DNA of 64,000 bases from an uncultured Bacteroides sp. (GTDB lineage: Bacteria > Bacteroidota > Bacteroidia > Bacteroidales > Bacteroidaceae). Of this stretch, positions 37,291 through 47,381 are shown piece after piece (position 1 is the first letter of the stretch; every line of letters starts with the position of its first letter). The notes under the pieces are model-generated. The model saw only the letters and a program-made list of their open reading frames with translations, had not been told where the DNA came from and did no database searches. The DNA lies in assembly GCA_900542985.1 (NCBI GenBank), contig UQPQ01000005.1:18510-82509 (forward strand), in the 5' to 3' direction. Made by a program: the position numbers and the translations under genes.

Positions 37291-38259
37291 TTATTTTACT
37301 GCAGGATTTTGAATTTGGATACCTAATCTAAAGTATTTATAAGGAGGAGTATTGTTATAATCTCTCTGACCAAAGAAAGAACCAAATCCTCCTTTTTTAC
37401 CTTGTGTCGGGTTCCAACGAGCCATACCTTCCAATGAATACAATTGTCCTCCTAAAATGCTGGTTGTATTTCCATCAGCTTCTGTAAATGGAGTACCACC
37501 TGTTGCATAATAGTCACCCATATTTTCTGTCACAATGTATCTTTCAGGTGGTAGACCATGGGCTGCAACTTCATTATATCTACTCTGTAAATCGGAAGCT
37601 CCATAACTATGATAAGCCTGAGCTATGAAATAACTCAAATATTCATATCCTCCATCAATTGGCCAACCATCCACAATCAGCAATTTACTTGGATCTTTTC
37701 CTTTTGGACCTATGAACTGTCCCAAATATTCAATCAATTTTACGAAATTGGCTCCATGCATCCAGTCTCCCTGAATTTCATAGTCCAAATCCATACCATC
37801 CAATCCATTATTGTATACAATGCGCAACAAGGAATCGCCATATACTTTTACTCGCTCCTCCTCCGGATGACTCATTACCCATTCCAAATTACTAACTCCA
37901 GGAAAAGTAACATAAGTAAATTTCATACCTTTCACTTGCTGACAGAAACGCATTTCTTCATAAGCCAAGGGATGATCTTTAGGATTAGGAACTCCTCCCC
38001 ACAAGCTACAGATATCCAAACTATCCGGTAATCCCATAAAACGAATACCTAAACTATGGCTGGAAGTATAATCGGCAAACCACATAAATGAAATCTGGTG
38101 ATCGGAAGCCTTATAGGCACGCAAGTTTTCATAATACTGGTCGCTATATGTATAAGGTGTCTGAATTTCCAAATTCTCCACATCTGTACAAGAGAATAAT
38201 GCCCCAGCTAATGCAAAAGCGGAACACAGCGTTTTTATTTTTGTTTTAAAAGTCATCAT
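37291..38259 (-). CDS. GH18 endo-glycosidase lipoprotein, probable endo-beta-N-acetylglucosaminidase
   Basis: The 322-residue protein has a lipobox LFSC (C24). A TIM barrel carries the complete GH18 signature DGMDLDYE (154-161), with Glu161 as catalytic acid. Small Bacteroidales GH18 lipoproteins in SusC/SusD loci cut the chitobiose core of N-glycans at the cell surface. That activity is inferred from context and size; chitinase-type activity is less likely. It is the third gene of the locus after susC and susD. Confidence 0.88.
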   Translation of the reverse strand: MMTFKTKIKTLCSAFALAGALFSCTDVENLEIQTPYTYSDQYYENLRAYKASDHQISFMWFADYTSSHSLGIRFMGLPDSLDICSLWGGVPNPKDHPLAYEEMRFCQQVKGMKFTYVTFPGVSNLEWVMSHPEEERVKVYGDSLLRIVYNNGLDGMDLDYEIQGDWMHGANFVKLIEYLGQFIGPKGKDPSKLLIVDGWPIDGGYEYLSYFIAQAYHSYGASDLQSRYNEVAAHGLPPERYIVTENMGDYYATGGTPFTEADGNTTSILGGQLYSLEGMARWNPTQGKKGGFGSFFGQRDYNNTPPYKYFRLGIQIQNPAVK

Positions 38260-38281
38260 AACAATATAAATTTAGAAGTAA

Positions 38282-39934
38282 TCATTTATTCTTTTTATCC
38301 CACCACAAGTGTGTACCTCCATTATCATCACCGCCTAATAAAGCTACTGCTGCTGCCACATTTGCGGCATTGTCACGATATTCGGTAGAAGGGAATGGTA
38401 TGCGGCGAACCTGTTCATTTGTATTAACTGTTCCACCACTATTATTTACCACTACAGGGAATACTTTAGGATAACCAGTACGACGGAATTCAGACCATGC
38501 TTCTTGTCCGTCCGGATAAATGGCAATCCACTTTTGTGTAATGATACGTTCCAGATTTTCTTCGAATCCAGCCTCTTCATCCCATTTTATGGTTATTTTT
38601 CCTAATAAAGAGCTACCTTCATCTACATTGTTACCGCTATTGGCCGGGTCGTCATAAGGTGCTGGCACACTTTCACCATCAGCCAAATAAGCATCTACTC
38701 CTGATACTCCCAAATATTCAAAAGAGGTACGTACCCCTTGTTCATACAAATCTTTAGCAGTACCATTCATATTCCAGCCACGAAGCGCTCCTTCGGCACG
38801 AAGGAAATATACCTCAGCAGGATTCATCCATACCAACTTGGTTTCAGCACTGATTGCAAGCTCTGAAAAGTCGTCTGTGGTATATTTATCACGGTTAATT
38901 TCAATTCCCGTACGTATACCTGTATAGTCTCCATTTCCAGATATTGCAAAATAACTACTGATACGCGGGTCCTTATAACCGTTCAAATAAGAATCCATGG
39001 TAGCTCCCATACGAGTATCATCGAACTCTCCCGGACCAATCACAAACAACGGATGACGATAGCTGAAATCTGTATGATGTAACAGAGCTGCCACATCTGT
39101 AGCACCGGTCATTACCCCAACAGAATGAGAAACAGCCTCTTCAGCCAACTTCTGTGAGTTCTTTCCATCGACTTCAAAGCCATCTACATAACAGGTACGC
39201 ATGGCCATACGCAACTTCAAAGAATTGGCAAACTTAATCCAGCTTTCTACATTACCGCTATACAAGAAATCGTATTTCTCAAGTACCTTTGTAGACTGGT
39301 CTTTGGAATGAACATCCGTCAGGACAGCAATTGCATTATCCAATTCCTTGAAAAAGGATTTATAGATATCTTCCTGGCTGTCATAAGGATTATACAACTC
39401 TCCATTCCCAAAACGAGTATAAGGTAATGGGCCATACATATCGGTAGTTCTCAACATGGCTAAAATCTTTACAACCGTAGCCACTGCAGCCACCTGAGGA
39501 CGTTCTGAGGCAAACTTATTGATTTCTTTCCATGGATTCATCACTCCAACGAAAGCACGTTCGTAAGGAGTATCTCTCCAGGTCACGGTCATATTGTAAG
39601 TCAGAAAGTTAGAGCCTCCAAACCAAATGTTATTGGCACCTGTATATCCGGCAAAAGCATCTCCCGCCAGATTGTTGATAATCTGATAAGTACTTGCTCC
39701 GATACCCGTACCATCGGCTGCCAATTGTTCCAATACAAATACATTTTTCAGCATCTGAACAAAGAAAGAACCTGTACGCAAGTCATCTCTGTCCATCATA
39801 TCGTCTGTAGCTTCATGAGGATTGGTATTCCATTCATCAAACTTATCAGTACAACTATTCATACCTGTCAGAAGAGAAACTCCCATACAAGCGACAAGCA
39901 TGTTCCTATAAATGTGTTTTTTATTTATCAGCAT
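38282..39934 (-). CDS. SusD-family outer-membrane glycan-binding lipoprotein
   Basis: I start it at the ATG at 39934 (MLINKKHIYRN); the upstream in-frame codon is TTG. The 550-residue protein has a signal peptide and lipobox MNSC, and then CTDKFDEWNTNPHEA, typical of the SusD-like_2 group. TPR-like helices form the body, and a late GQEAWSEFRRTGYP segment is common to the family. It forms the lid on the SusC channel. It begins 24 bases after the SusC stop. Confidence 0.95.
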   Translation of the reverse strand: MLINKKHIYRNMLVACMGVSLLTGMNSCTDKFDEWNTNPHEATDDMMDRDDLRTGSFFVQMLKNVFVLEQLAADGTGIGASTYQIINNLAGDAFAGYTGANNIWFGGSNFLTYNMTVTWRDTPYERAFVGVMNPWKEINKFASERPQVAAVATVVKILAMLRTTDMYGPLPYTRFGNGELYNPYDSQEDIYKSFFKELDNAIAVLTDVHSKDQSTKVLEKYDFLYSGNVESWIKFANSLKLRMAMRTCYVDGFEVDGKNSQKLAEEAVSHSVGVMTGATDVAALLHHTDFSYRHPLFVIGPGEFDDTRMGATMDSYLNGYKDPRISSYFAISGNGDYTGIRTGIEINRDKYTTDDFSELAISAETKLVWMNPAEVYFLRAEGALRGWNMNGTAKDLYEQGVRTSFEYLGVSGVDAYLADGESVPAPYDDPANSGNNVDEGSSLLGKITIKWDEEAGFEENLERIITQKWIAIYPDGQEAWSEFRRTGYPKVFPVVVNNSGGTVNTNEQVRRIPFPSTEYRDNAANVAAAVALLGGDDNGGTHLWWDKKNK

Positions 39935-39958
39935 AATATTCAAGAATTAAGATTAACA

Positions 39959-42900
39959 TTAGAACTTCAGATTTACAGAGAAACCTAAATTACGAAGGCT
40001 TGGCTGCATGAAGTAATCAATTCCCTGGAAATAGGTTCCTGTACTTGCAGTTGATTCCGGGTCGAAAGGAGCGTTGTTATAGAACATCAACAAGTTACGT
40101 CCGATAAAAGCAACATGTGCACCTTTAATCCAACTTACCCATTTATTGACTGGGATATCATAACCTATAGACAATTCAGCCAAACGGATATTGGTTGCAT
40201 CGTATACATACATAGAACCAATACCTGATGTACCACCACCAATAGTCTGATAATAATCTTTTGCAGGGATTAACTGACCATTAACCAATGCACCACCACG
40301 ATCGCGTGCTTCAGCAGAAGCCTTAGAAACTCCATAGTAATCGAGTTTAGCCTGAGTAGATGAAACTCCTACTCCACCAAAACGACCGTTTACAAGGACT
40401 CCTAAAGAAATACCCTTCCATTCGAAGTTATTTCTCCAACCAATAGTATAATCCGGATTGGCATTACCTGCATATACAAAATTATCTGGATCGGCTGTTA
40501 CTTTCTGAGAAATCAAGTCTACGATAATATATCCATGTTCATCTGTCTTCAATGTATTTACATAGATGTCACCCATAGAGTGTCCTTCTTTCAAGACCAT
40601 ACGATAACTGTCTGTTCCTCCCATATTCATTTCATGCATTTCTACATATCCACCAGTAGGCAGTTGTTTTCTTGGAAGCAATTCCTTGATTGTATTGTCA
40701 TTGATAGAATAGGTCACATTGGTATTCCATTTCACCGGACCTAAATCCTGGTCAAATCCTACGCTTAATTCAATACCTCTATTTTCTACACATCCAGCAT
40801 TTACATAATAAGAAGTATAACCTGAACTAGACGGCAATGTCGGGTTAAACAACTGATTTGAAGTCAATGATTTATACAATGTCAAATCAAAATTCAACTT
40901 ATTATTGAACAAGCGGGCATTGATACCTACTTCATATGATTTGGTAGATTCCGGTTTCAAATCTGGGTCAACCAAATAAGTAGTAGTCTGAGGATAACCG
41001 TTTTCAATCGGATAAGTAGAAATAGGAATATAACGCATCAACGCATTACCTACCTTACTGAAAGAGAAACGGGCTTTCAGAAAAGGAAGTATATCAGACT
41101 TGATAGGCAACATTTCTGTAAGGATAGCCGATACACCTACAGACGGATAGAAGAAACCTTTATTCTGATATTTTGTACCACCCATTGTACTAGGCCAGTC
41201 ATTACGTCCTGTCAAATCCAGATAAGCCATACTCTTATATCCTACCTGTGCTGTAGCAAAGACAGCTTGTGTCTGATCGTGATATCCATTCTGGGCAACA
41301 CGCAAGCTGGAGAGATTCAGGTTAGAATAAGTAAATACGTTTGCTGTACTCTGCAACGGACCACCCATGCTTGAATAATCGTATTGAGTATCACGAATGC
41401 TGGCACCCAAAGTAGCTTTCAAAGAGAAATCACCGATATATTTATCTACATTCAACATTGCATCGGCATAAATCTGAGTAGTAGCAATTTCATCTTTATA
41501 ATAAGCACCCATATCTGAGCCTGCAAACAAAGCCAAGGTAGAAGCATAATACTTCTTGGTTCTCACCTCTTCTGTACCATCGTAACGTACACGGCCTGAG
41601 ATATTCATCCAATCGTTAATCTTGAAAGCCAAACTACCACCAAACATATAACGATTTTTCTTGTTATTAAACATATCTCGTTCGGTAATCCAATACGGGT
41701 TCTGCATCATCATACCCTGATCGCCATAAGGCCAGTATTGTGTCTTAAAGTTACGAGATGCATCATAACGCTCGAAGGTCTGATATTTTCTCATATCATC
41801 ACCACGAGGGAACAGATAAACAGGTACTAATGGATTAAAGTACTGACCTTGTGCCAACATGTTCTGTTCATTTACCCGCATATACATAAAGAACAAATCC
41901 ATAGTCAGACGGTCATTCAACATACTGCTGGAGTTACGTAAAGTTACATTGTAACGATCCATGTCATTATTATGAATAATACCACGGGCATTTACTGCAC
42001 CCAATGACAAATAGGTCTGATTGGTATCGGAACCGGTTAAGATACTGGCAGAATTACTTACATTATAACCTGTCTGGAAGAAATCCAACGGATCATAATC
42101 TGTAGGAGTAGCTAATTTACTTCCCCAACTGGTAAAATCTCCTGTTTCCGAGCCATAAGTATTCTGAAATTCAGGTGTTACAAACGGACTACTGAAAGTA
42201 GTACTATTTGAAATGTTTACTTCAGGAGCTCCTTTACGACCTTTCTTAGTCGTAATCATCACTACACCATTGGCAGCTTCACTACCATAAAGAGCAGCAG
42301 CTGCTGCACCGGTCAAGACAGACATACTTTCTATATCGTCCGGATTAAATGCCGCAATACCATCACCAGATTGTCCCATACCGGTATACATATCACCAGG
42401 CTGTGTAGACGACAAACTTGGTACAGGAATACCATCAATCACATACATGGCATTATTGTTTCCTGAGATTGATTTGGTACCACGCATTACCACTCTGGCT
42501 GCACCACCTGTACCTGTAGAAGCTGTATTAATTGTTACACCGGCAATCTTTCCGGACAACGCATTCATAAAGTTGGCATCCTTTACCTTGATTAATTCTT
42601 CAGCCTTTACTTCCTGTACGTTATAAGTCAAAGCCTTTGTTTCTTTCTTGATACCCAATGCAGTGACTACGACTTCGTCCAGCACTTCAGTATCTTCTTT
42701 CATGGTTACAGACAATGTCTTACCCGCATCTGCGACCAATTGCAAATCTTTATAACCGATATAAGAGATTTCCAAAGGAGCGCCATCGGCTACATCCAGA
42801 ACAAAATTTCCATCAAAATCAGTGATTGTTCCGTTGGTAGTACCTTTTTCCATGACAGTGGCACCGATAATAGGCTCTCCTTTTGCATCCACTACCCGTC

Positions 42901-43285
42901 CCCTTACCTTCTTGACTACACCTTTAGACTTAGCCTTTACAGGAGTAACAATAATCTTATTGCCAGATGCCTGATAGGTCAAACCGTATTTCGCCAACTC
43001 ACGGCTTAGCAGACTTTTCAGTTCTTCATTTTTAACATTTACAGTAATTCCCGTTTTGTTTTTAATCTCGGCATCCCGATAAGAAAAACGGTAAGAAGTT
43101 TGTTTTTCAATAGCACTAAATAACTCTTTTACAGATGCATTCTTTACATTGATACTTACCGTACCTGTTTGAGCCGATGCACCAACAAATGTTAACATAC
43201 ACAAAGATAATGCAAGAGGACGGAACATTCCCGACTTTTTATTACCTTTATGACCAAAATCAATCAATTGCTTTTTGATTTTCAT
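39959..43285 (-). CDS. SusC-family TonB-dependent transporter with N-terminal STN domain
   Basis: The 1108-residue protein has a signal peptide (to ASAQ) and then an STN signalling domain at about residues 43-112 (FSAIEKQTSYRFSY). A carboxypeptidase-like/DUF4480 domain at about 128-205 contains GEPIIGATVM. The SusC box is KGRKGAPEVNIS and the plug region includes AAAALYGSEAANGVVMI. A C-terminal barrel ends in NLKF. It imports oligosaccharides using TonB energy. The STN domain is the part that signals to FecR, which matches the fecR and ECF genes upstream. Confidence 0.97.
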   Translation of the reverse strand: MKIKKQLIDFGHKGNKKSGMFRPLALSLCMLTFVGASAQTGTVSINVKNASVKELFSAIEKQTSYRFSYRDAEIKNKTGITVNVKNEELKSLLSRELAKYGLTYQASGNKIIVTPVKAKSKGVVKKVRGRVVDAKGEPIIGATVMEKGTTNGTITDFDGNFVLDVADGAPLEISYIGYKDLQLVADAGKTLSVTMKEDTEVLDEVVVTALGIKKETKALTYNVQEVKAEELIKVKDANFMNALSGKIAGVTINTASTGTGGAARVVMRGTKSISGNNNAMYVIDGIPVPSLSSTQPGDMYTGMGQSGDGIAAFNPDDIESMSVLTGAAAAALYGSEAANGVVMITTKKGRKGAPEVNISNSTTFSSPFVTPEFQNTYGSETGDFTSWGSKLATPTDYDPLDFFQTGYNVSNSASILTGSDTNQTYLSLGAVNARGIIHNNDMDRYNVTLRNSSSMLNDRLTMDLFFMYMRVNEQNMLAQGQYFNPLVPVYLFPRGDDMRKYQTFERYDASRNFKTQYWPYGDQGMMMQNPYWITERDMFNNKKNRYMFGGSLAFKINDWMNISGRVRYDGTEEVRTKKYYASTLALFAGSDMGAYYKDEIATTQIYADAMLNVDKYIGDFSLKATLGASIRDTQYDYSSMGGPLQSTANVFTYSNLNLSSLRVAQNGYHDQTQAVFATAQVGYKSMAYLDLTGRNDWPSTMGGTKYQNKGFFYPSVGVSAILTEMLPIKSDILPFLKARFSFSKVGNALMRYIPISTYPIENGYPQTTTYLVDPDLKPESTKSYEVGINARLFNNKLNFDLTLYKSLTSNQLFNPTLPSSSGYTSYYVNAGCVENRGIELSVGFDQDLGPVKWNTNVTYSINDNTIKELLPRKQLPTGGYVEMHEMNMGGTDSYRMVLKEGHSMGDIYVNTLKTDEHGYIIVDLISQKVTADPDNFVYAGNANPDYTIGWRNNFEWKGISLGVLVNGRFGGVGVSSTQAKLDYYGVSKASAEARDRGGALVNGQLIPAKDYYQTIGGGTSGIGSMYVYDATNIRLAELSIGYDIPVNKWVSWIKGAHVAFIGRNLLMFYNNAPFDPESTASTGTYFQGIDYFMQPSLRNLGFSVNLKF

Positions 43286-43324
43286 AATTAGAATTTTAAA
43301 TTAAGGTTTTTGGTTTCATAGACT

Positions 43325-43407
43325 ATGCGCCAACATAGTTTTTGTGGAACTTCTTCCCACTGAACTCCGATTGAGTTGCCGCTCATATCGGAGTTTGTTG
43401 TTTTTTT
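43325..43407 (+). ncRNA. Candidate cis-antisense small RNA over the susC leader
   Basis: On the plus strand, AACTCCGAT-TGAG (43363-43375) pairs with CTCA-T-ATCGGAGTT (43382-43395). TGTTGTTTTTTT follows, which is a good intrinsic terminator. No plus-strand gene ends here. The transcript it ends would be antisense to the leader between fecR and susC. Such PUL-associated antisense RNAs are known in Bacteroides. The 5' end is a guess: no clean TAnnTTTG box was found, only TAGTTTTTG at 43336-43344 with one extra base. Confidence 0.4.
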
Positions 43408-43442
43408 ATGTTTTCATAGATTCAGGAAATAATTTTAAAAGG

Positions 43443-44462
43443 TTAATCAATATTTAAATAAACTGTATTGTCTTCCAGCCGATACTCAAATCCATAATGA
43501 ATCTGAAGTACCCGTAAAATATTCTCCAGGTTTTCTTCCTCAAAAGTACCTGTATATACATCCTCGAGCAACTCTTGAGTTCCTCCCCTAAACACAACTC
43601 CAAACTTACGCTCCAAGCAAGAGAAGACTTCTTTCAGCTTATCATGACGAAAGGCTAATTCATTACTCAACCAAGCTGTTTCAAGCCGATTCGATGTACG
43701 AGTCAGATTCAACTCACCGGTTGCTTTACAATAGGTTACTTTCTCATTGGGACGAACATCTACAATCCGGTTCACATTATTAAATGGAGTAACCTGTACA
43801 TGACCTTCTACCAATGACATTTCTACAAAATCCTTATCATCGTATGCAAATACATTGAAAGAAGTTCCCAAGACTGCAATATCCATTACTTCTGTAGTAA
43901 CCACAAAGCGTTTAGACTCGTCTCTCTTTACTTCAAAATAGCCTTCACCAGAAAGTGAGACCTTACGGTCTTTTTGTCCGAAATCCTGCCGATAAGACAA
44001 GGTAGACTTTGCATTCAAACGGACTTTTGTTCCATCAGGAAGAGTAACTGCTGAAATTCCTGTTTCTCCGGCTTCAATCGTTATTTGCTGTTCTGCCAAC
44101 TGATAAGCTACCTGATGTTCGGTATAAAATTTCGAAGCAATTCCACCAATCAGCAAAATAAGCAACGAAGCTGCAATTTGCAACCAATAGCGTTTAAAGC
44201 GAATAATGGTAGACTTTTTCTGTGGAATATCAAGTTGAGGTTTTATACCATGATTATAAAGTGAATCTATTTTCTCGTCGGAAAGCTGCTTGTATTCTTC
44301 GAAAGTATTCCAATGCTCTTCCAGTTCTTTGTATAACTCCATGTCCGAAGTTGTTTTCATTCTTTCAGACAACTGAGCATATTCTTCTGAAGAGATATTT
44401 CCATCATGAAACTTTCTTAGAAGTTCATTAATTTCATTAGTATGTGAAGACGGTATAGCCAT
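43443..44462 (-). CDS. FecR-family anti-sigma factor
   Basis: The 339-residue protein has a cytoplasmic N-terminal helical region of about 92 residues that would hold the sigma factor. One membrane helix lies at about 93-111, and a periplasmic FecR domain at about 130-240 contains TLPDGTKVRLNAKSTLSY. An STN-like tail with FEEENLENILRVL follows. It receives the signal from the STN domain of the SusC receptor. It sits between the sigma gene and susC. Confidence 0.93.
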   Translation of the reverse strand: MAIPSSHTNEINELLRKFHDGNISSEEYAQLSERMKTTSDMELYKELEEHWNTFEEYKQLSDEKIDSLYNHGIKPQLDIPQKKSTIIRFKRYWLQIAASLLILLIGGIASKFYTEHQVAYQLAEQQITIEAGETGISAVTLPDGTKVRLNAKSTLSYRQDFGQKDRKVSLSGEGYFEVKRDESKRFVVTTEVMDIAVLGTSFNVFAYDDKDFVEMSLVEGHVQVTPFNNVNRIVDVRPNEKVTYCKATGELNLTRTSNRLETAWLSNELAFRHDKLKEVFSCLERKFGVVFRGGTQELLEDVYTGTFEEENLENILRVLQIHYGFEYRLEDNTVYLNID

Positions 44463-44529
44463 ATATTACTTACGTTTTGTATGTTTTTGTAAGTAATATC
44501 CCTTCAAGTAAGATTTATAACATCTGTTT

Positions 44530-45153
44530 TTATCTGTTATAAAACATAAATAGTAGAAAAATGAAAGAAAAATCGGTCAACTCTTTGCGAATTACCTTCA
44601 ATGCAGCCGAAAGCTGATTGCGTACCACCTGCTCTGTAATGGAAAATTTTTCGGCTATATCAGAAATTGACAAACTCTGTTCTTTATTAAGTTCAAATAT
44701 TTCCCGCTGACGAGGAGTGAGCTTCATCTTGGCCTGCTGCAGTGCTTCTTCAAACTGATCAAACTCCACTGCTCTCTCTGTGATTTCATCAGATGTATGA
44801 AGCTGGGTGACATAAGATATATATTCCCCTACCAGTGGATTCTGTACTTGACGACGCAATTCCTTAAGAAGCAAATGATAGGAAATAGTAAAAAGATAAG
44901 ACTTAAAAGACAACTCAGGATTCAGTTCTGCGCGATGTGTCCAAATACGAAGAAACGTTTCCTGCACAATATCGTCTGTGATACTTTCGGATTTGACATA
45001 TCCGTACACAAAACGATAAAGCCGACTCACCCATAACTTATAAAGCCGGTTATAGCAAGGCTCTGAGCCGGATTTCAAACCCTCTATCAAGGCTTTTTCA
45101 TCCGAAAATATCGTATTTCCTGCAAAATTTGATTTTCTGTCTTCAGACACCAT
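44530..45153 (-). CDS. ECF sigma factor of the PUL
   Basis: The 207-residue protein has region 2 (DDIVQETFLRIWTHRAEL, then SFKSYLFTISYHLLLK) and region 4 (LTPRQREIFELNKEQSLSISDIAEKFSI). It should transcribe susC and the genes after it when released from FecR. This is the ECF/anti-sigma mode of PUL control that Bacteroides often uses for host glycans. The 344-base stretch upstream (45154-45497) contains no gene I can support; its promoter could not be placed. Confidence 0.93.
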   Translation of the reverse strand: MVSEDRKSNFAGNTIFSDEKALIEGLKSGSEPCYNRLYKLWVSRLYRFVYGYVKSESITDDIVQETFLRIWTHRAELNPELSFKSYLFTISYHLLLKELRRQVQNPLVGEYISYVTQLHTSDEITERAVEFDQFEEALQQAKMKLTPRQREIFELNKEQSLSISDIAEKFSITEQVVRNQLSAALKVIRKELTDFSFIFLLFMFYNR

Positions 45154-45497
45154 AGCTGCAATTCTTACAATGGCTATAACTTATCGGCCAAATAAAAGTT
45201 AAAAAGGTATATAAAAACCATGTGCATATCACTGATACATAGAAAATTAAAGTCTATAACCTTCTTAAATCAATATCAGAATATGCACAAATTATATGCA
45301 ATATTCGCAAAATAAGCTGATACCTGCAAACAAATAGTAAGAAACTTAACCAAAGAATATAATAGAACCAATGTCATCAACCATTGATACAAGTATTTTT
45401 ACAGTTGATGCAAGCAGCAGTTTTTGCGATGATCATATTTTTTCACAGATTTACCTTCTTGCAACTAATGGGGTAAGTATGAAGAATGAATATCAGT

Positions 45498-45950
45498 CTA
45501 TCCTATCGGTTTCGATAACTCTTCCAAGGTTTTGCCTTCGTAGTTGCAAATAGCCTGCTTGTAATCCAAAGGCAGCTCTACAGGTTCCTTAGTGGCCACA
45601 TCGTAACCAACCAACACCGTACGGCACTGGCATTTCAACACTCCACTGGCCTTGTTGATTGCCCGCTGAAGCAATGTCATACTTTTATGGCCTAAATGAA
45701 CGACTGTCGTTTCGATAATCAGTTCATCGGAAAAAAATACCGGAGCCAGGAAATCGGCATTGATATTGGCAACCACTACTCCCAACTTGCTCCATTTCTC
45801 CTTGTATCCAAACACATCACGAAGATAAGAAGTCTTTGCCAAGTCGTACAACGAGAAATAGGCATTATTATTCATGTGTCCATAAATATCGACATCACTA
45901 AACCGAATCTGTACCGGCATTACATGCTTAAATTTTACTTCATCTACCAT
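45498..45950 (-). CDS. Hotdog-fold acyl-CoA thioesterase (YbgC/4HBT-like)
   Basis: From the ATG at 45950 the protein has 150 residues; two codons upstream is only a GTG. It has the hotdog thioesterase pattern with RFSDVDIYGHMNN near residue 18, the 4HBT active-site loop with its aspartate. It probably hydrolyses acyl-CoA or acyl-ACP; the chain specificity is unknown. It is divergent from metY and has its own -7 box. Confidence 0.87.
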   Translation of the reverse strand: MVDEVKFKHVMPVQIRFSDVDIYGHMNNNAYFSLYDLAKTSYLRDVFGYKEKWSKLGVVVANINADFLAPVFFSDELIIETTVVHLGHKSMTLLQRAINKASGVLKCQCRTVLVGYDVATKEPVELPLDYKQAICNYEGKTLEELSKPIG

Positions 45951-45973
45951 TATCACTTTTTATTAATAACGAC

Positions 45974-45981
45974 CAAATATA
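45974..45981 (-). promoter_or_regulatory. -7 box (TATATTTG) for the thioesterase gene
   Basis: The minus strand reads TATATTTG, 23 bases upstream of the ATG. A TTTG word 22 bases further upstream is a loose -33 candidate. Confidence 0.5.
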
Positions 45982-46024
45982 ACTCTTTTTCACAAAAAGA
46001 GCACAAAGGTGGAAGATTATTTCT

Positions 46025-46032
46025 TACTTTTG
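46025..46032 (+). promoter_or_regulatory. -7 box (TACTTTTG) for metY
   Basis: This is an exact TAnnTTTG match 39 bases upstream of the ATG at 46072. It rules out the longer reading frame that would begin with a GTG at 46009, which lies upstream of the promoter. Confidence 0.55.
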
Positions 46033-46071
46033 CCGGATAAAACAAACAAAATATCAAAACAAACCCAATAT

Positions 46072-47355
46072 ATGGAAACAAAATTCAGCAAAGAAACGCT
46101 ATGCGTACAGGCAGGATGGACTCCCAAGAAAGGAGAGCCCCGCGTATTGCCTATTTATCAGAGTACTACATTCAAGTATGATACCAGCGAACAGATGGCC
46201 CGCCTGTTCGATCTTGAAGATAGCGGCTATTTCTATACCCGTCTGCAGAATCCGACCAATGATGCAGTTGCTTCCAAAATTGCAGCACTGGAAGGTGGAG
46301 TAGCAGCCATGCTTACTTCTTCCGGACAAGCAGCCAATTTCTACGCAGTATTCAACATCTGTGAGGCTGGCGATCACTTTGTATGTTCGTCTACTATTTA
46401 CGGAGGTACTTTCAATCTCTTTGCTGTAACAATGAAGAAACTGGGTATCGAATGCACCTTCGTAGATGCCGATGCACCGGAAGAAGAAATAGAAAAAGCG
46501 TTCCGCCCGAATACTAAATGTCTGTTCGGCGAAACAATATCCAACCCAAGTATCAATGTGTTGGATATTGAGAAGTTTGCCCGCATTGCTCACAAACATG
46601 GGGTACCTTTGATTGTCGACAATACATTTGCCACTCCTATCAACTGCCGCCCGTTTGAATGGGGAGCTGATATTGTAACTCACTCCACAACCAAATACAT
46701 GGACGGACATGCAACCTGTGTAGGAGGAGCGATTGTAGACAGCGGTAATTTTGACTGGGATGCACAAGCAGACAAATTCCCGGGACTGACTCAACCGGAT
46801 GAGTCTTATCACGGACTGACTTATACTAAGGCATTCGGTAAGATGGCTTACATCACCAAGGCTACAGCACAATTGATGAGAGACCTCGGTTCTATTCAGT
46901 CGCCTGAAAATGCATTCCTGCTGAACTTAGGACTCGAAACACTTCACTTGCGTGTACCTCGTCATTGCGAAAATGCTCAGAAAATAGCCGAATGGCTGGA
47001 AGCAAACCCAAAAGTGAAATGGGTAAACTACTGCGGACTTAAGAGCAGCAAATATTACGAACTGGCTCAGAAATACATGCCAAATGGTTCTTGCGGTGTA
47101 ATAGCTTTCGGCCTCAACGGAACACGTGAAGAAGCCATCAAATTTATGGATAGCCTGAAGTTGGCTTGCATTGTGACACACGTAGCCGATGCACGTACTT
47201 GTGTACTTCACCCTGCCAGCCACACACATCGCCAGCTTACCGATGAACAGTTGATAGAAGCCGGTGTAGCTCCTGACTTGATCCGTCTGTCGGTAGGTAT
47301 TGAAAATGTAAATGATATTATTGCCGACCTGGAACAGGCAATGCAGAATATCTGA
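46072..47355 (+). CDS. metY: O-acetylhomoserine sulfhydrylase / Cys-Met metabolism PLP enzyme
   Basis: From the ATG at 46072 (METKFSKETLCVQAG) the 427-residue protein is of the gamma family of PLP enzymes. The PLP lysine is in THSTTKYMDGH, the substrate loop is QNPTNDA, and SGQAANFYAV surrounds the cofactor phosphate. VDNTFATP is the aspartate that pairs with the pyridine. The length and the C-terminal HPASHTHRQL fit O-acetylhomoserine sulfhydrylase, which makes homocysteine from sulfide. Cystathionine synthase is possible but less likely. Confidence 0.93.
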   Translation: METKFSKETLCVQAGWTPKKGEPRVLPIYQSTTFKYDTSEQMARLFDLEDSGYFYTRLQNPTNDAVASKIAALEGGVAAMLTSSGQAANFYAVFNICEAGDHFVCSSTIYGGTFNLFAVTMKKLGIECTFVDADAPEEEIEKAFRPNTKCLFGETISNPSINVLDIEKFARIAHKHGVPLIVDNTFATPINCRPFEWGADIVTHSTTKYMDGHATCVGGAIVDSGNFDWDAQADKFPGLTQPDESYHGLTYTKAFGKMAYITKATAQLMRDLGSIQSPENAFLLNLGLETLHLRVPRHCENAQKIAEWLEANPKVKWVNYCGLKSSKYYELAQKYMPNGSCGVIAFGLNGTREEAIKFMDSLKLACIVTHVADARTCVLHPASHTHRQLTDEQLIEAGVAPDLIRLSVGIENVNDIIADLEQAMQNI

Positions 47356-47381
47356 TTCCATCTGAGTTAATCGAAAAGTTC

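Noticed and set aside
45371..45553. 60-codon plus-strand frame near the thioesterase gene
   Set aside because: It overlaps the 3' end of the thioesterase gene on the other strand and has no domain.
46099..46872. 257-codon open frame on the minus strand inside metY
   Set aside because: It is opposite a conserved PLP enzyme, and its product is Cys/Ser-rich without domain features.
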